Source: Cellulomonas gelida
Lineage (GTDB): Bacteria > Actinomycetota > Actinomycetes > Actinomycetales > Cellulomonadaceae
Direction of reading: 5' to 3'
Length of the DNA: 64,000 bases
Assembly (NCBI RefSeq): GCF_006538725.1
Contig: NZ_BJLQ01000017.1
Location: forward strand, 1 to 64,000
Made by a program: the position numbers and the translations under genes. The first letter of the stretch is position 1. Every line of letters begins with the position of its first letter. Of the stretch, positions 45,364 through 54,300 are shown piece by piece. Under the pieces are notes generated by a model that worked only from the letters and a program-made list of their open reading frames with translations, did not search any database and was not told the DNA's origin.

Positions 45364-45421
45364 GCGACCCAGCGTCTGCTCCGGCTATCCGCCCCCTTTC
45401 CCTGAGCAACCCCTGGCTCGC
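45364..45421. repeat. Dispersed intergenic hairpin repeat, copy 1
   Basis: About 58 bp beginning GCGACCCAGCG and ending CTGGCTCGC; the ends can pair as an imperfect stem. Related copies lie at 45860 and in 63090-63286. Confidence 0.75.
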
Positions 45422-45535
45422 GGGGAGGGGAGCGGGGAGGGGGAGGGGGCGGGGGCGGGGAGGGGGCGGGGAGCGGGGAGGGGCGGAGAGGGAGCGGGGC
45501 GGAGAGGGAGCGGGGGCGGGAGCGCAGCGCACCGG
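45421..45535. other. Strongly G-rich + strand tract
   Basis: About 115 bp dominated by runs of three to five G (GGGGAGGGGAGCGGGGAGGG and similar), ending just upstream of the small membrane gene. Runs this dense can form G-quadruplex or triplex structures on the G-rich strand. No gene is supported. Confidence 0.75.
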
Positions 45536-45587
45536 CTCGGGTTTGCGGGGGGCGGGGCCGGTAGAGTCCCGCGCCGGAGGTGGACCC

Positions 45588-45830
45588 GTGCTCCTGCTCG
45601 CGCTCGTCGCAGCGGTCGTCGGCGCGCTCGCCGCGTGGCAGGTCGGCCGGATGCGTCGGCGCGACGACCGCCGCCTCCTGCTCATGACCGCGGGCGTCGT
45701 GGTCGCGTTCATCGGTCTGGGCGTCGTCGCCTGGCAGTCGCACGCGGGGCGGGTGGCCCACGTCGCTCTCGTCGTCGGCTACGTCCTGACGTACCTGCTC
45801 ATCCCCACCCGCGCGCCCACCGACAGGTGA
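45588..45830 (+). CDS. Small two- to three-helix membrane protein
   Basis: An 80-residue protein starting at GTG 45588 behind GGAGG. Helices at about 1-18 (LLLALVAAVVGALAAW), 31-50 (LMTAGVVVAFIGLGVVAW) and 57-74, with a basic loop MRRRDDRR between the first two. No known family. Confidence 0.7.
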   Translation: MLLLALVAAVVGALAAWQVGRMRRRDDRRLLLMTAGVVVAFIGLGVVAWQSHAGRVAHVALVVGYVLTYLLIPTRAPTDR

Positions 45831-45859
45831 CCGGACACCCCACCCCGCGACACCCACCC

Positions 45860-45917
45860 GCGACCCAGCGCCCACTCCGGCCATCCGGCGCCATCCCCGG
45901 AGCAAACCCTGTCTCGC
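45860..45917. repeat. Dispersed intergenic hairpin repeat, copy 2
   Basis: GCGACCCAGCGCCCACTCCGG at the left and CCGGAGCAAACCCTGTCTCGC at the right, with complementary ends. Immediately followed by an 18-bp tandem array CGCGGGCGGTCCGCGG(C/T)T, three units (45915-45968). Confidence 0.75.
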
Positions 45918-45987
45918 GGGCGGTCCGCGGTTCGCGGGCGGTCCGCGGCTCGCGGGCGGTCCGCGGCTCGCGGGCTGCGTGGGTGCG

Positions 45988-46764
45988 TCAGCGGAAGGCG
46001 GCGGCGGGGACTCCGGCGGCCTGCCACCACATCGACCAGCGCGCCGCGACGTCGTCGAACGTCGCGGAGTCGACGCCGTACACCGACAGGACCGCGGTCA
46101 CGGTGCCGTGCGGCGGGTGGGACCCGATCGGCGCCTCGCGCACCACCAGCAGCGCGTCGGTGACCGCGTGCAGGTCGATGCCGAACTGGTGGTCGGACTT
46201 GTAGATCACCTTGCCGCCGAGCATCGAGCCGTCCGGGCGACGCGCCTCCAGGTGCCCGCCCACGGGCACCCCGTGCACGCCGTGCATCCCGACGCGGTCG
46301 AGCAGGCGGTCCCGGCGCGTGCCCGCGTCGAGGTCGACGACGCTCAGCGTCCGCCGGTCCCGCCCGAGCTGCTTGGCGAGCGCGAACTGCAGCTGGTGCG
46401 CGTTCGCGATCCAGTCCTCGTCGACCTCGTCCATGTTGCCGTCGAACCGCACGGGCAACGCCTCGTGGCTGCGCCGGGTGATGCGCAGCCGCGTGAGGTG
46501 CGGCTGGTGCGCGGCGGCGGTCACCGCCAGGACGTCGTGGTTCGGCCAGGTGAGCGTGTGGGTCGTCGCGTCGTGGTCGACCTCGCGGCGCTCGGTCGGG
46601 ATGTCGGTGAACGCGTGCGTCTCGTCGTCGATGCCGGGCCGGTCCCAGCCGTACCAGCGACGCACGAGCGTGGGCTCACGCAGGTGCTCCCAGACGCTTG
46701 CGAGTCCCACCGGGATCTCGAGCGACACGATCTCGCGACGATCGAGGGCCAACACGAGCCTCAC
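45988..46764 (-). CDS. SRPBCC/START-like domain protein
   Basis: A 258-residue protein. The N-terminal half has an SRPBCC-like opening (EIPVGLASVWEHLREPTLVRRWYGWD), common to AHSA1 and polyketide-cyclase-type proteins that bind hydrophobic ligands. GTG at 46764 is used; the ribosome site is weak and nearby GTG codons are possible alternatives. Ligand unknown; no clear operon partner. Confidence 0.75.
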   Translation of the reverse strand: MRLVLALDRREIVSLEIPVGLASVWEHLREPTLVRRWYGWDRPGIDDETHAFTDIPTERREVDHDATTHTLTWPNHDVLAVTAAAHQPHLTRLRITRRSHEALPVRFDGNMDEVDEDWIANAHQLQFALAKQLGRDRRTLSVVDLDAGTRRDRLLDRVGMHGVHGVPVGGHLEARRPDGSMLGGKVIYKSDHQFGIDLHAVTDALLVVREAPIGSHPPHGTVTAVLSVYGVDSATFDDVAARWSMWWQAAGVPAAAFR

Positions 46765-46846
46765 CTGCCTGACGACCTCGGCGACGTGCTCCTTGCTTGG
46801 ACGCTAGCCCGCGACAAGGTCGGGCGCACCTCCGGCGTCGGGTCGG

Positions 46847-48055
46847 TCAGCGGCCGAGGACGACGACCGCCTCCCGCACGACGCGCAGCCGCACCTCGTC
46901 CCCCGCGGCGGGCAGGTCGAGCACGCCGACGGCGGGCGTCGCGACGGTGACCTCGCCGATCCCGGGGACCGCGACGTGCAGCGTCGGGCTGCCCCGGCGC
47001 GTGCGCACGGCGAGCACCATGCCCGTCAGCGTCGCGTCCCCGGCGGACGCGCCGGGCCCGACGAGCGCGCCCGGCGGGAGGGCGAGCGTCGCGTCCGCGG
47101 GGGCGCGCACGGCGTCGCGCAGGGCCGCAGGAGCCTCGCGCGCGACGACGAACGCCTCGTACCCGAGGAACCGCGCGACCTGCTCGTCGGCCGGCGCGCG
47201 CCACAGGTCCGCGGGCGTCCCGAGCTGCAGCAGCCGCCCGGAGGCCATGACGGCGACGCGGTCGGCGACGACGAACGCCTCGTCCTGGTCGTGCGTGACG
47301 AACAGCGCGGTCGTGCCCGTGGCCAGCAGCGCGGTGCGCAGGTCCAGCGCGAGGCGCTCGCGCAGCGAGCGGTCGAGGGCCGAGAGCGGCTCGTCGAGCA
47401 GCAGCAGGCGGGGCGCGGGGGCCAGTGCCCGCGCGAGCGCGACGCGCTGCCGCTCACCGCCGGACAGCGTCGCGACGGCTCGGCCCCCGGCGCCGGGCAG
47501 CCCGACGAGCTCGAGCAGGTGCTCGACGCGCGCGGCGACCTGACCGCGCGGCCGGCCGGCCAGGCCGTAGGCGATGTTGCCCGCGACGTCGCGGTGCGTG
47601 AACAGCTGGCCGTCCTGGAACATCAGGCCGAAGTCGCGGCGGTGCACCGGCACGTCGACGACCGATCCGCCGTCCCACGTGAGGTCGCCGCCGGCCAACG
47701 GCTCCAGGCCCGCGACCGCGCGCAGCAGCGACGACTTGCCGCAGCCCGACGGCCCGAGCAGCGCGAGCACCTCGCCGCGCGCCACGTCCAGGCTGACCCC
47801 GTCCACGGCGGTCGTCGGGGCGGCACCGCGACGCGACGCGGGGTACCGGACCACGACGTCCCGCACTCCGAGACCCGCCCGACCGACCTCGCCCGCCGCG
47901 TGCGCCGCGTCACCGCCGGGCTCGCTCGTCGTCGGGGGCGCCGGCGCTCCTGCGCGCGTGCTCGTCGTGCCCGATGTCGTCGTGCCCGATGTCGTCGTGC
48001 TCGGTGTCGTCGTGCCCGGTGTCGTCGTGCCCGGTGTCGTCCCGCTCGTCGTCAC
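46847..48055 (-). CDS. thiQ: Thiamine-uptake ABC transporter ATPase
   Basis: A 402-residue ATP-binding subunit: Walker A GPSGCGKSS, Q-loop MFQDGQLF, signature LSGGERQ, Walker B LLLLDEP and H-loop VTHDQDEAF, followed by a C-terminal TOBE-like regulatory region (about 310-395). GTG 48055 overlaps the permease stop (GTGA). The first about 55 residues are a Thr/Pro/Ser/Gly tandem repeat (TTPGT, TTSGT) encoded by 15-bp units and are not part of the family. Longer than E. coli ThiQ, so closer to FbpC/PotA-like ATPases; assignment to thiamine rests on the operon and riboswitch. Confidence 0.87.
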   Translation of the reverse strand: MTTSGTTPGTTTPGTTTPSTTTSGTTTSGTTSTRAGAPAPPTTSEPGGDAAHAAGEVGRAGLGVRDVVVRYPASRRGAAPTTAVDGVSLDVARGEVLALLGPSGCGKSSLLRAVAGLEPLAGGDLTWDGGSVVDVPVHRRDFGLMFQDGQLFTHRDVAGNIAYGLAGRPRGQVAARVEHLLELVGLPGAGGRAVATLSGGERQRVALARALAPAPRLLLLDEPLSALDRSLRERLALDLRTALLATGTTALFVTHDQDEAFVVADRVAVMASGRLLQLGTPADLWRAPADEQVARFLGYEAFVVAREAPAALRDAVRAPADATLALPPGALVGPGASAGDATLTGMVLAVRTRRGSPTLHVAVPGIGEVTVATPAVGVLDLPAAGDEVRLRVVREAVVVLGR

Positions 48056-49881
48056 CACTCGCCTCCTTCGCCCGTGCGACGCAGCCGCTCGCACAGCGCC
48101 ACCACGGTCGCGGTCAGCACCGCGAGCACCACGGACGCCGCGAGCGCCCGGCCGTACGAGTCCGCTCCCGGGCGTCCGATGAGCCGGAAGATCACCACGG
48201 GCAGCGTGGGCGAGTCGGGCCGCGCGAGGAACGACGTCGCGCCGAACTCGCCCAGCGACGCCGCGAACGCGAACCCCACCGCGAGCCCGCCGGCGCGCAG
48301 CGCGAGCGCACCGTCGACGGTGCGCAGCACGCGCCCCGGTGCGGCACCGAGCGTCGCGGCGGCCTCGCGCAGGCGCGGGTCGATCGCGCGCAGCACCGGC
48401 AGCACGGTACGCACCACGAGCGGCACGGCGACGACCGCCTGCGCGACGGGCACGAGGAGCGGCGAGCGGCGCAGGTCGAGGTCGAGGCCGAACGGCTCGT
48501 GCATGGACAGCAGGAACCCGAACCCGACGGTCACGGCGGACACGCCGAGCGGGAGCATGAACAGCGCGTCGAGGCCGGAGATCGCGCGCCGCGCGACCGG
48601 CCGACGCGGCCGCCGGGACACCACGAGCGCGACGAGCCCGCCGACGACGAGCGCGAGGACCGTCGCGTCGACGGCCGTCCGCAGCGAGGTCGCCGCGGCC
48701 TGCCACACCGACACGGTCACGCCGCCGCTCACGGTGGACAGGGCGACGTAGTGGTCGAGCCCCCAGCCGTCCCCCACGCGCAGCGAGCGCACGACGAGGT
48801 TGACGAGCGGGAGCGCGAGCAGCACGACGACGAGCGCGGTGACCGCCGTCGCGCCGCGGACCAGCGCGAGGCCGTCGTCGCGCGGCTCACCGGCGCGGCG
48901 CCGCAGCCGCAGCGGGCGCACCACGAGGTCGGGCTCGGCCAGGGTCAGCGCCTGCTCACGACGCCCGCGCGCGCGGCCCGCGACCAGCAGCGCACCGGCG
49001 ACGACGACGAGCTGGACGACCGACAGCACCGACGCGGCCCGCAGGTCGAGGAACTGCGTGGTCTGCACCCAGATCTCGGTCTCGATCGTGCCGAACCGCA
49101 GGCCACCGAGCACCAGCACCGTGCCGAACGCGGTCGCGCTGAACAGGAAGACCAGCGACGCGGCGGAGACGATCGCGGGCGCGAGCGCCGGGAGCGTGAC
49201 GGTGCGCAGCGCGCGCCAGGGGGTCGCGCCGAGCGCGCGGGCCGCCTGCTCGGCGCGCGGGTCGAGCCGCTCCCACAGCCCGCCGACGCTGCGCACCACG
49301 ACCGAGTAGTTGAAGAACACGAGCGCGGCGACGATCGCCGCGAACGTCCCGTCGAGGTGCAGGAAGCCGAGCGGGCCGCCCTCGACGAGCAGCGACCGGA
49401 ACGCGACGCCGACCACGACCGTGGGCAGCACGAACGGCACCGTCACGAGCGCCCGAACCACGCCGCGCCCCGCGAACCGGTGCCGGTACAGCACGTACGC
49501 GCCGGGCACGCCGAGCAGCACCGCCAGGACGGTCGCGACCCCGGCCTGCGCGAGCGTCTGCCCGACGATCCGCCACGTGCGGGGTCGCGAGAACACGTCG
49601 GCGAACCCCGACAGGTCGAGATGCCCGTCGACGACGAACCCCCGACCCACCATGACCGCGACCGGGTAGGCGAAGAACGCGACGAGGAACGCGAGCGGCA
49701 CGACGACCGCGACCGTCCACGCCGCGCCCCGCCCCAGCCGACCGCCGCGCCCGGCGCCACGACTCGACGAGCCATGACCCGACGGGCTGTGACCCGACGG
49801 GCCCCCGGGCACGCCGAGCGGCGCGCCCCCGCGGGGTACGCGTCGGGTCGAGGCGACGGAGGTCGCGCGGGTCGAGGTCAT
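48052..49881 (-). CDS. thiP: Thiamine-uptake ABC transporter permease (fused double permease)
   Basis: A 609-residue membrane protein with two homologous permease halves of about six helices each, the layout of ThiP/FbpB. EAA-like loop regions (EQAARALGATPWRALRTVTL and LREAAATLGAAPGRVLRTVD) contact the ATPase in each half. The N-terminus up to about residue 50 is a Ser/Gly/Arg-rich leader. ATG at 49881; 10 bp downstream of the binding-protein gene stop and coupled to thiQ. Confidence 0.88.
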   Translation of the reverse strand: MTSTRATSVASTRRVPRGGAPLGVPGGPSGHSPSGHGSSSRGAGRGGRLGRGAAWTVAVVVPLAFLVAFFAYPVAVMVGRGFVVDGHLDLSGFADVFSRPRTWRIVGQTLAQAGVATVLAVLLGVPGAYVLYRHRFAGRGVVRALVTVPFVLPTVVVGVAFRSLLVEGGPLGFLHLDGTFAAIVAALVFFNYSVVVRSVGGLWERLDPRAEQAARALGATPWRALRTVTLPALAPAIVSAASLVFLFSATAFGTVLVLGGLRFGTIETEIWVQTTQFLDLRAASVLSVVQLVVVAGALLVAGRARGRREQALTLAEPDLVVRPLRLRRRAGEPRDDGLALVRGATAVTALVVVLLALPLVNLVVRSLRVGDGWGLDHYVALSTVSGGVTVSVWQAAATSLRTAVDATVLALVVGGLVALVVSRRPRRPVARRAISGLDALFMLPLGVSAVTVGFGFLLSMHEPFGLDLDLRRSPLLVPVAQAVVAVPLVVRTVLPVLRAIDPRLREAAATLGAAPGRVLRTVDGALALRAGGLAVGFAFAASLGEFGATSFLARPDSPTLPVVIFRLIGRPGADSYGRALAASVVLAVLTATVVALCERLRRTGEGGEW

Positions 49882-49891
49882 GTCAGCCCGG

Positions 49892-51019
49892 TCAGCCGAT
49901 CACGGTGTCCGACCACGTCGTGAGCCACAGGTCGCGGTTGGCCGCGATCTCGGCGGGCGCGACCTCGAACGGGTTCTCGGCGAGCGGCGCGAAGCGCGTC
50001 CACTCGTCGGGCAGCTCGACCGCCGAGCTCACCGGGTACATGTACATCGAACCCGGGATGTCGGCCTGGACCTCGTCGGACAGCAGAAAGTCGATCAGGG
50101 CCTGGGCACCGGTCGGGTTCTGCGCGCCCGCGAGCACGCCGGCGTACTCGACCTGACGGAAGCACGTGTCGAGGAGCGCCGCGGTGGTCGGCTCGGTGCC
50201 GCCCTCCGGCACGGTCGAGGGCGGCGAGCTCGCGTACGAGAGCACGACCGGGCGCGGGCCCTGGCCGCCACCGCCGGAGAAGTCGGTGAAGTACGCGTCC
50301 GACCAACCGTCGGCGACCTTGAGCCCGTTGGCCTTCAGCGCGGTCCAGTACTCGGGCCACGCGGCGCCCTTCGCGCCGACCGTGGCGAGCAGGAACGCGA
50401 ACCCGGGCGACGACGTGACCGCGTTGGGCACGACGAGCAGGTCCTTGTACTCCGGCTTCGTCAGGTCGTCGAGCGAGGTCGGGGCGGCGAGCTCGTGCTC
50501 GGCGAACCACGACGTGTCGACGTTGAGGCACACGTCGCCGAAGTCGATCGCCGTGAGCGCGCCGTCGTCGTCCCCCTCGACCGCGAAGCCCGCGGCGTCG
50601 GCCGCCGCGTCGCCGCGCGCGGTGTACGGCGCGAGGACGCCCTCGGTGATCGCGCGCGACGCGAACGAGTTGTCGATGCCGAACACGGCGTCGCCGAGCG
50701 GCGCGTCCTTGGTCAGCACGAGCTGGTTGACCAGCGCGCCCGCGTCCCCGGGCTGCACGACCTCGACGTCGATCCCCGTCTCGTCGGTGAACGACTCGAG
50801 CAGGCCGTCGGACAGCACGAACGAGGCGTGCGTGACGAGGGTGACGGTGCCGCCGGTGGTCGCGCCCGCGTCGGGCGAGGCCGTGGCGTCGGTCGCGGGC
50901 TTCGGCTCGTCGCTGCTCGTCAGGGAGCAGCCCGTGAGGGCGAGCGCGAGGGCCGTGCCGAGGGCGGTGCTGAGGGTCAGGGCGCGCGTGCGGCGCCGGT
51001 GCGAGGTGGGTCCCGCCAT
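49892..51019 (-). CDS. thiB: Thiamine-binding lipoprotein of the ABC transporter
   Basis: A 375-residue lipoprotein: signal peptide with Arg-rich start and lipobox LALTGC. The mature region (VTLVTHASF..., GDAVFGIDNSFAS, GDVCLNVDTSWF) resembles the ThiB/TbpA periplasmic thiamine-binding protein. ATG 51019 is preceded by AAGGAGG. Its transcript begins with a TPP riboswitch, which independently points to thiamine or a precursor. Confidence 0.92.
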   Translation of the reverse strand: MAGPTSHRRRTRALTLSTALGTALALALTGCSLTSSDEPKPATDATASPDAGATTGGTVTLVTHASFVLSDGLLESFTDETGIDVEVVQPGDAGALVNQLVLTKDAPLGDAVFGIDNSFASRAITEGVLAPYTARGDAAADAAGFAVEGDDDGALTAIDFGDVCLNVDTSWFAEHELAAPTSLDDLTKPEYKDLLVVPNAVTSSPGFAFLLATVGAKGAAWPEYWTALKANGLKVADGWSDAYFTDFSGGGGQGPRPVVLSYASSPPSTVPEGGTEPTTAALLDTCFRQVEYAGVLAGAQNPTGAQALIDFLLSDEVQADIPGSMYMYPVSSAVELPDEWTRFAPLAENPFEVAPAEIAANRDLWLTTWSDTVIG

Positions 51020-51100
51020 GGGTGATGCTCCTCCTTGGTCTGCAGGAGGGGTGCCCCGGGGCGACGCCGACCCGCGGTCGACGACGACCACGGAGCTGAG

Positions 51101-51245
51101 ATTCCCGACTCCCTACGCCGGTATCACCCGGATCAGGTTCGAGGGTCTGCGGTTGGTCCCGCACTCTCAGCGTCCCGGCCGCGGATCCTCGTCGAGCCCT
51201 GGGCTCGGCGCGGGGACCTCGGCCTGACGCTCCCCTGTCGTTCGT
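51101..51245 (-). promoter_or_regulatory. TPP riboswitch (THI element) of the thiBPQ operon
   Basis: Read on the minus strand the element contains GACGCTGAGAGTGCGGG, then GAACCTGATCCGGGTGATA and CCGGCGTAGGGAGTCG, the conserved pyrimidine- and pyrophosphate-sensor parts of TPP riboswitches. P3 arms AGCGTC/GACGCT (51226-51231 and 51169-51174) enclose a 51-nt insertion holding the perfect hairpin CGAGCCC-A-GGGCTCG (51193-51207). It ends about 80 bp upstream of thiB and probably controls translation or termination in response to TPP. Confidence 0.95.
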
Positions 51246-51274
51246 CGTCGATCGTACCCGCGCGCGGCGGTGCC

Positions 51275-51314
51275 CCGGGCCGGAGGCAGGCGGGGCGGCC
51301 TGCCTCCGGCCCGG
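51275..51314 (-). terminator. 17-bp perfect hairpin after the giant surface-protein gene
   Basis: Arms 51275-51291 and 51298-51314 pair over 17 bp with a 6-nt loop, three bases beyond the giant gene stop. It separates that transcript from the thiamine operon that starts just downstream on the same strand. Confidence 0.85.
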
Positions 51315-51317
51315 AGG

Positions 51318-54300
51318 TCAGCGTCGTCGTGCGAGCACCACCGCGGCGCCGCCGCCCAGCAGCAGGAGCACGGCGAGCAGCGCGAGCAGCCCGGCCTCGG
51401 TCCCGGTCACCGCGAGCGGCTTCGCGTGGACCGGCACCGTCACCGAACCGGTGTTGTTCTCCGGGTCGGAGTCGTCCGCCGCGCTCGTGACCGACGCGGT
51501 GTTGGTGACGGTGCCGACGGCGGCCGAGGACACCAGCACGCTCAGCCGGATGTCGAGCGACTCACCCACGTCGAGGCCGTCGAGCGTGCAGGTGACCTTC
51601 TGACCGTCGGCAGCGCACGCCGCGCCACGCGCGGTGTCGAACGTCAGACCCGCGGGCAGGACGTCCGTGACCGTGACCGGGCCGGGGTCCGGGGTCGGGC
51701 CGGCGTTCGTCACGGTGAGCACGTAGGTGCCCGACGAGCCGACCTGCAGCACGTCCCCGTCGAACGTCTTGGTCAGTCGCAGGTCGACGAGCGCGGCGAG
51801 CTCGAGCGCGTCGTCGTCGGTCGCCAGCGAGATCCCGTCGGCACCCGGCGTCGAGGAGTGCACCTCGACCACGTTGACGACGCCCGGGAACGCAGCCGCC
51901 CCGACCAGCACGTCGATGTCGATCGTAGGTGCCGTGACGCCCGGCGCGAGCGAGTCGGTCGTGCACAGCACGGGGGTGCCGTCCGCGGCGAGGTCACCCA
52001 CCACGCAGCGCCACACGGAGTCGTCCGCCCGCACGCCCGTGACCCGCAGTGACGCGGGCACCTGGTCGAGCACGGTCACGTCGGCCGCGGCCGACGGACC
52101 CGCGTTCGACACCGCGAGGTGGTACGTCAGGGTGCCGCCCACGCGTCCCTCACCGCTGTGCGTCTTCACGACGGACAGGTCGGCGTGCGTCCCCAGCTCG
52201 GCCGAGACCGAGTCGGTGTTGTCCGCAGGACTCGGGTCGGGCGTCGAGGACGTCACGGTCGCGGTGTTGACCACGTCCCCGGTGAGCGACGCGTCGGCGA
52301 CGACCTCGAGGTCGAGGTGCACGAGCGCGCCGGACGGCAGGGGACCGTCGAGCTCGCACTCGACGAGCGTCGTGCCCGAGCACTGCCACGCGCCCGACGA
52401 CGAGTCGAGCAACCGCCCGAACGTCAGGCCGGTCGGCAGCGTGTCGGTCACCACGACGTCCCGCGCGTCCGACGGGCCGAGGTTCGTCACCTGCAGGCGG
52501 TAGACGCCCGTGGCGCCCGCGACCGGTGCGGTCACGACGCTCTTGACGAGCGCGAGGTCGGCGGACGCGCCGGGCGTCACCGTCGCGTCATCGGTGTCCG
52601 GCTCGGAGCCCGTGCCCCCGGCCCCGCCGCCTCCCCCGCCCGGCGCGGCCTGCGGCGTGCGGCCGGGCTGGACGGTCGCGACGTTGACCAGGTCACCGGT
52701 CGCGCTGCTGCGGACGGTCGCCGTGACCGTGAGGTCCGGCGCCGGGCCGACCGGGAGGTCGCTGTCGCGCTCGCACGTCACGGTGCCGTCGTCGGTCGTG
52801 CACGCCCAGCCGGGGCCGGACGCGGTGGCGTCCCGCACGTCAGCCGGGAGCTCGTCGACCACGACGATCGGTGCGGTGGCGTCCGCACGGGACGTGGACG
52901 GCCCGTGGTTGGTGACGGCCACGCGCCAGGTGATCGTCTGGCCCGCGACGACGTCCGCCGGGTCCGTGACGAGCTCCTTGACGAGGCCGAGGTCGGCGAC
53001 GCCGGTCACGGTCACGTCGTCCGTCGCGACGTCGTCGAGCGTGGCGTCGGCGGGCTGGCCCGTCAGGCCGGGGGTCACGACGGCGCGGTTCGTCACGGTG
53101 CCGTCGAGGTCGGCGTCGAGGAGCACGGGGACGGTGACCGAGGCCGTCGCGAGCGCGGCCAGCGTCGTCGGACGCGTGCACTCGACCACCTCGTGCGTCG
53201 CCGTCCCCACGGCCACCGGCGTGCCGGCGACGCACGTGAAGCCGCCCCCGGTGATCGGGTCGGAGTCGTCGAGCACGACGCCCACGGGCAGCGTGTCCCG
53301 CACGACGATCGGGTCGGCCGCGGTGGCCCGCGAGTCCGACGGGCCGCCGTTGGTCACGGTCAGGGTCCACGCGAACGGCTCACCGGCGACGGCCGTGCCC
53401 GTGTGCGTCTTGGTCAGGCCCAGGTCGGCGGACGTCGTGATCTCGACGTCGGCCGTGTCCGGGTCGGAGTCGCCCGACAGCGGCGAGGACGCGATCGCCG
53501 AGTTCGTCACCGTGCCCGGGTCGGCCGCCGCGGACACGACCGCCACGATCCGCAGCGTCGGGGCGTCGGCGTGCGCCGCGAGGCCGACGGTCCCGTCGCC
53601 GAGCGTGCAGGTGACCTCCTGGTCGTCGTCGTCGCAGACCCACGCGGGAGACCCGGTGGTCGACGACGAGTCGAACGTCAGGCCGGCGGGCAGCGTGTCC
53701 GTGACCGTCACCGGGCCGAGCACGTCGGACGGGCCGTCGTTCGTCACGACGAGCCCGAACGCGGCGGTCTCGCCGGCCCGGACGGTCGCGGCCTCGGCGG
53801 TCTTGACGATCGACAGCGTCGCCTCGGTGTCCACCGTGATCGTGGCGTCGTCCGAGTCCGTCGTCGGGCCGGAGCCGTCGACGTCGGGCGTCGTGGAGGA
53901 CGCGGTCGCGGTGTTGGTGATCGTCACGCCGTCCGCGACGCCCGAGCGCACCCGGGCGACGACCGAGATCGTCACCGGACCGTCGGACTCGAGCAGGTCA
54001 CCCAGCACGCAGCGGACCTCCTGCCCGGTGATCGTGCAGGTGCCGTCGGCCCACGACCCCGAGACGGGCGCGAGTCCCGCAGGGAGCGTGTCGACCACGG
54101 TCGTCGCGGCGGCGACCGAGGGTCCCGCGTTCTCGACGACGAGCGTGTACGTCACGCCCGTCGCGTCACCCGCGACGACGGTGGCGGCCGAGGCCGTCTT
54201 CGTGATCGACAGGTCGGCCTCGCGCACGATCACGACGTCGTCGCTCGCGGTGTTGCTGTGCGTGTCCGCGCCCTCGTCGAGCGTCGGGGGTCCCGCGACC

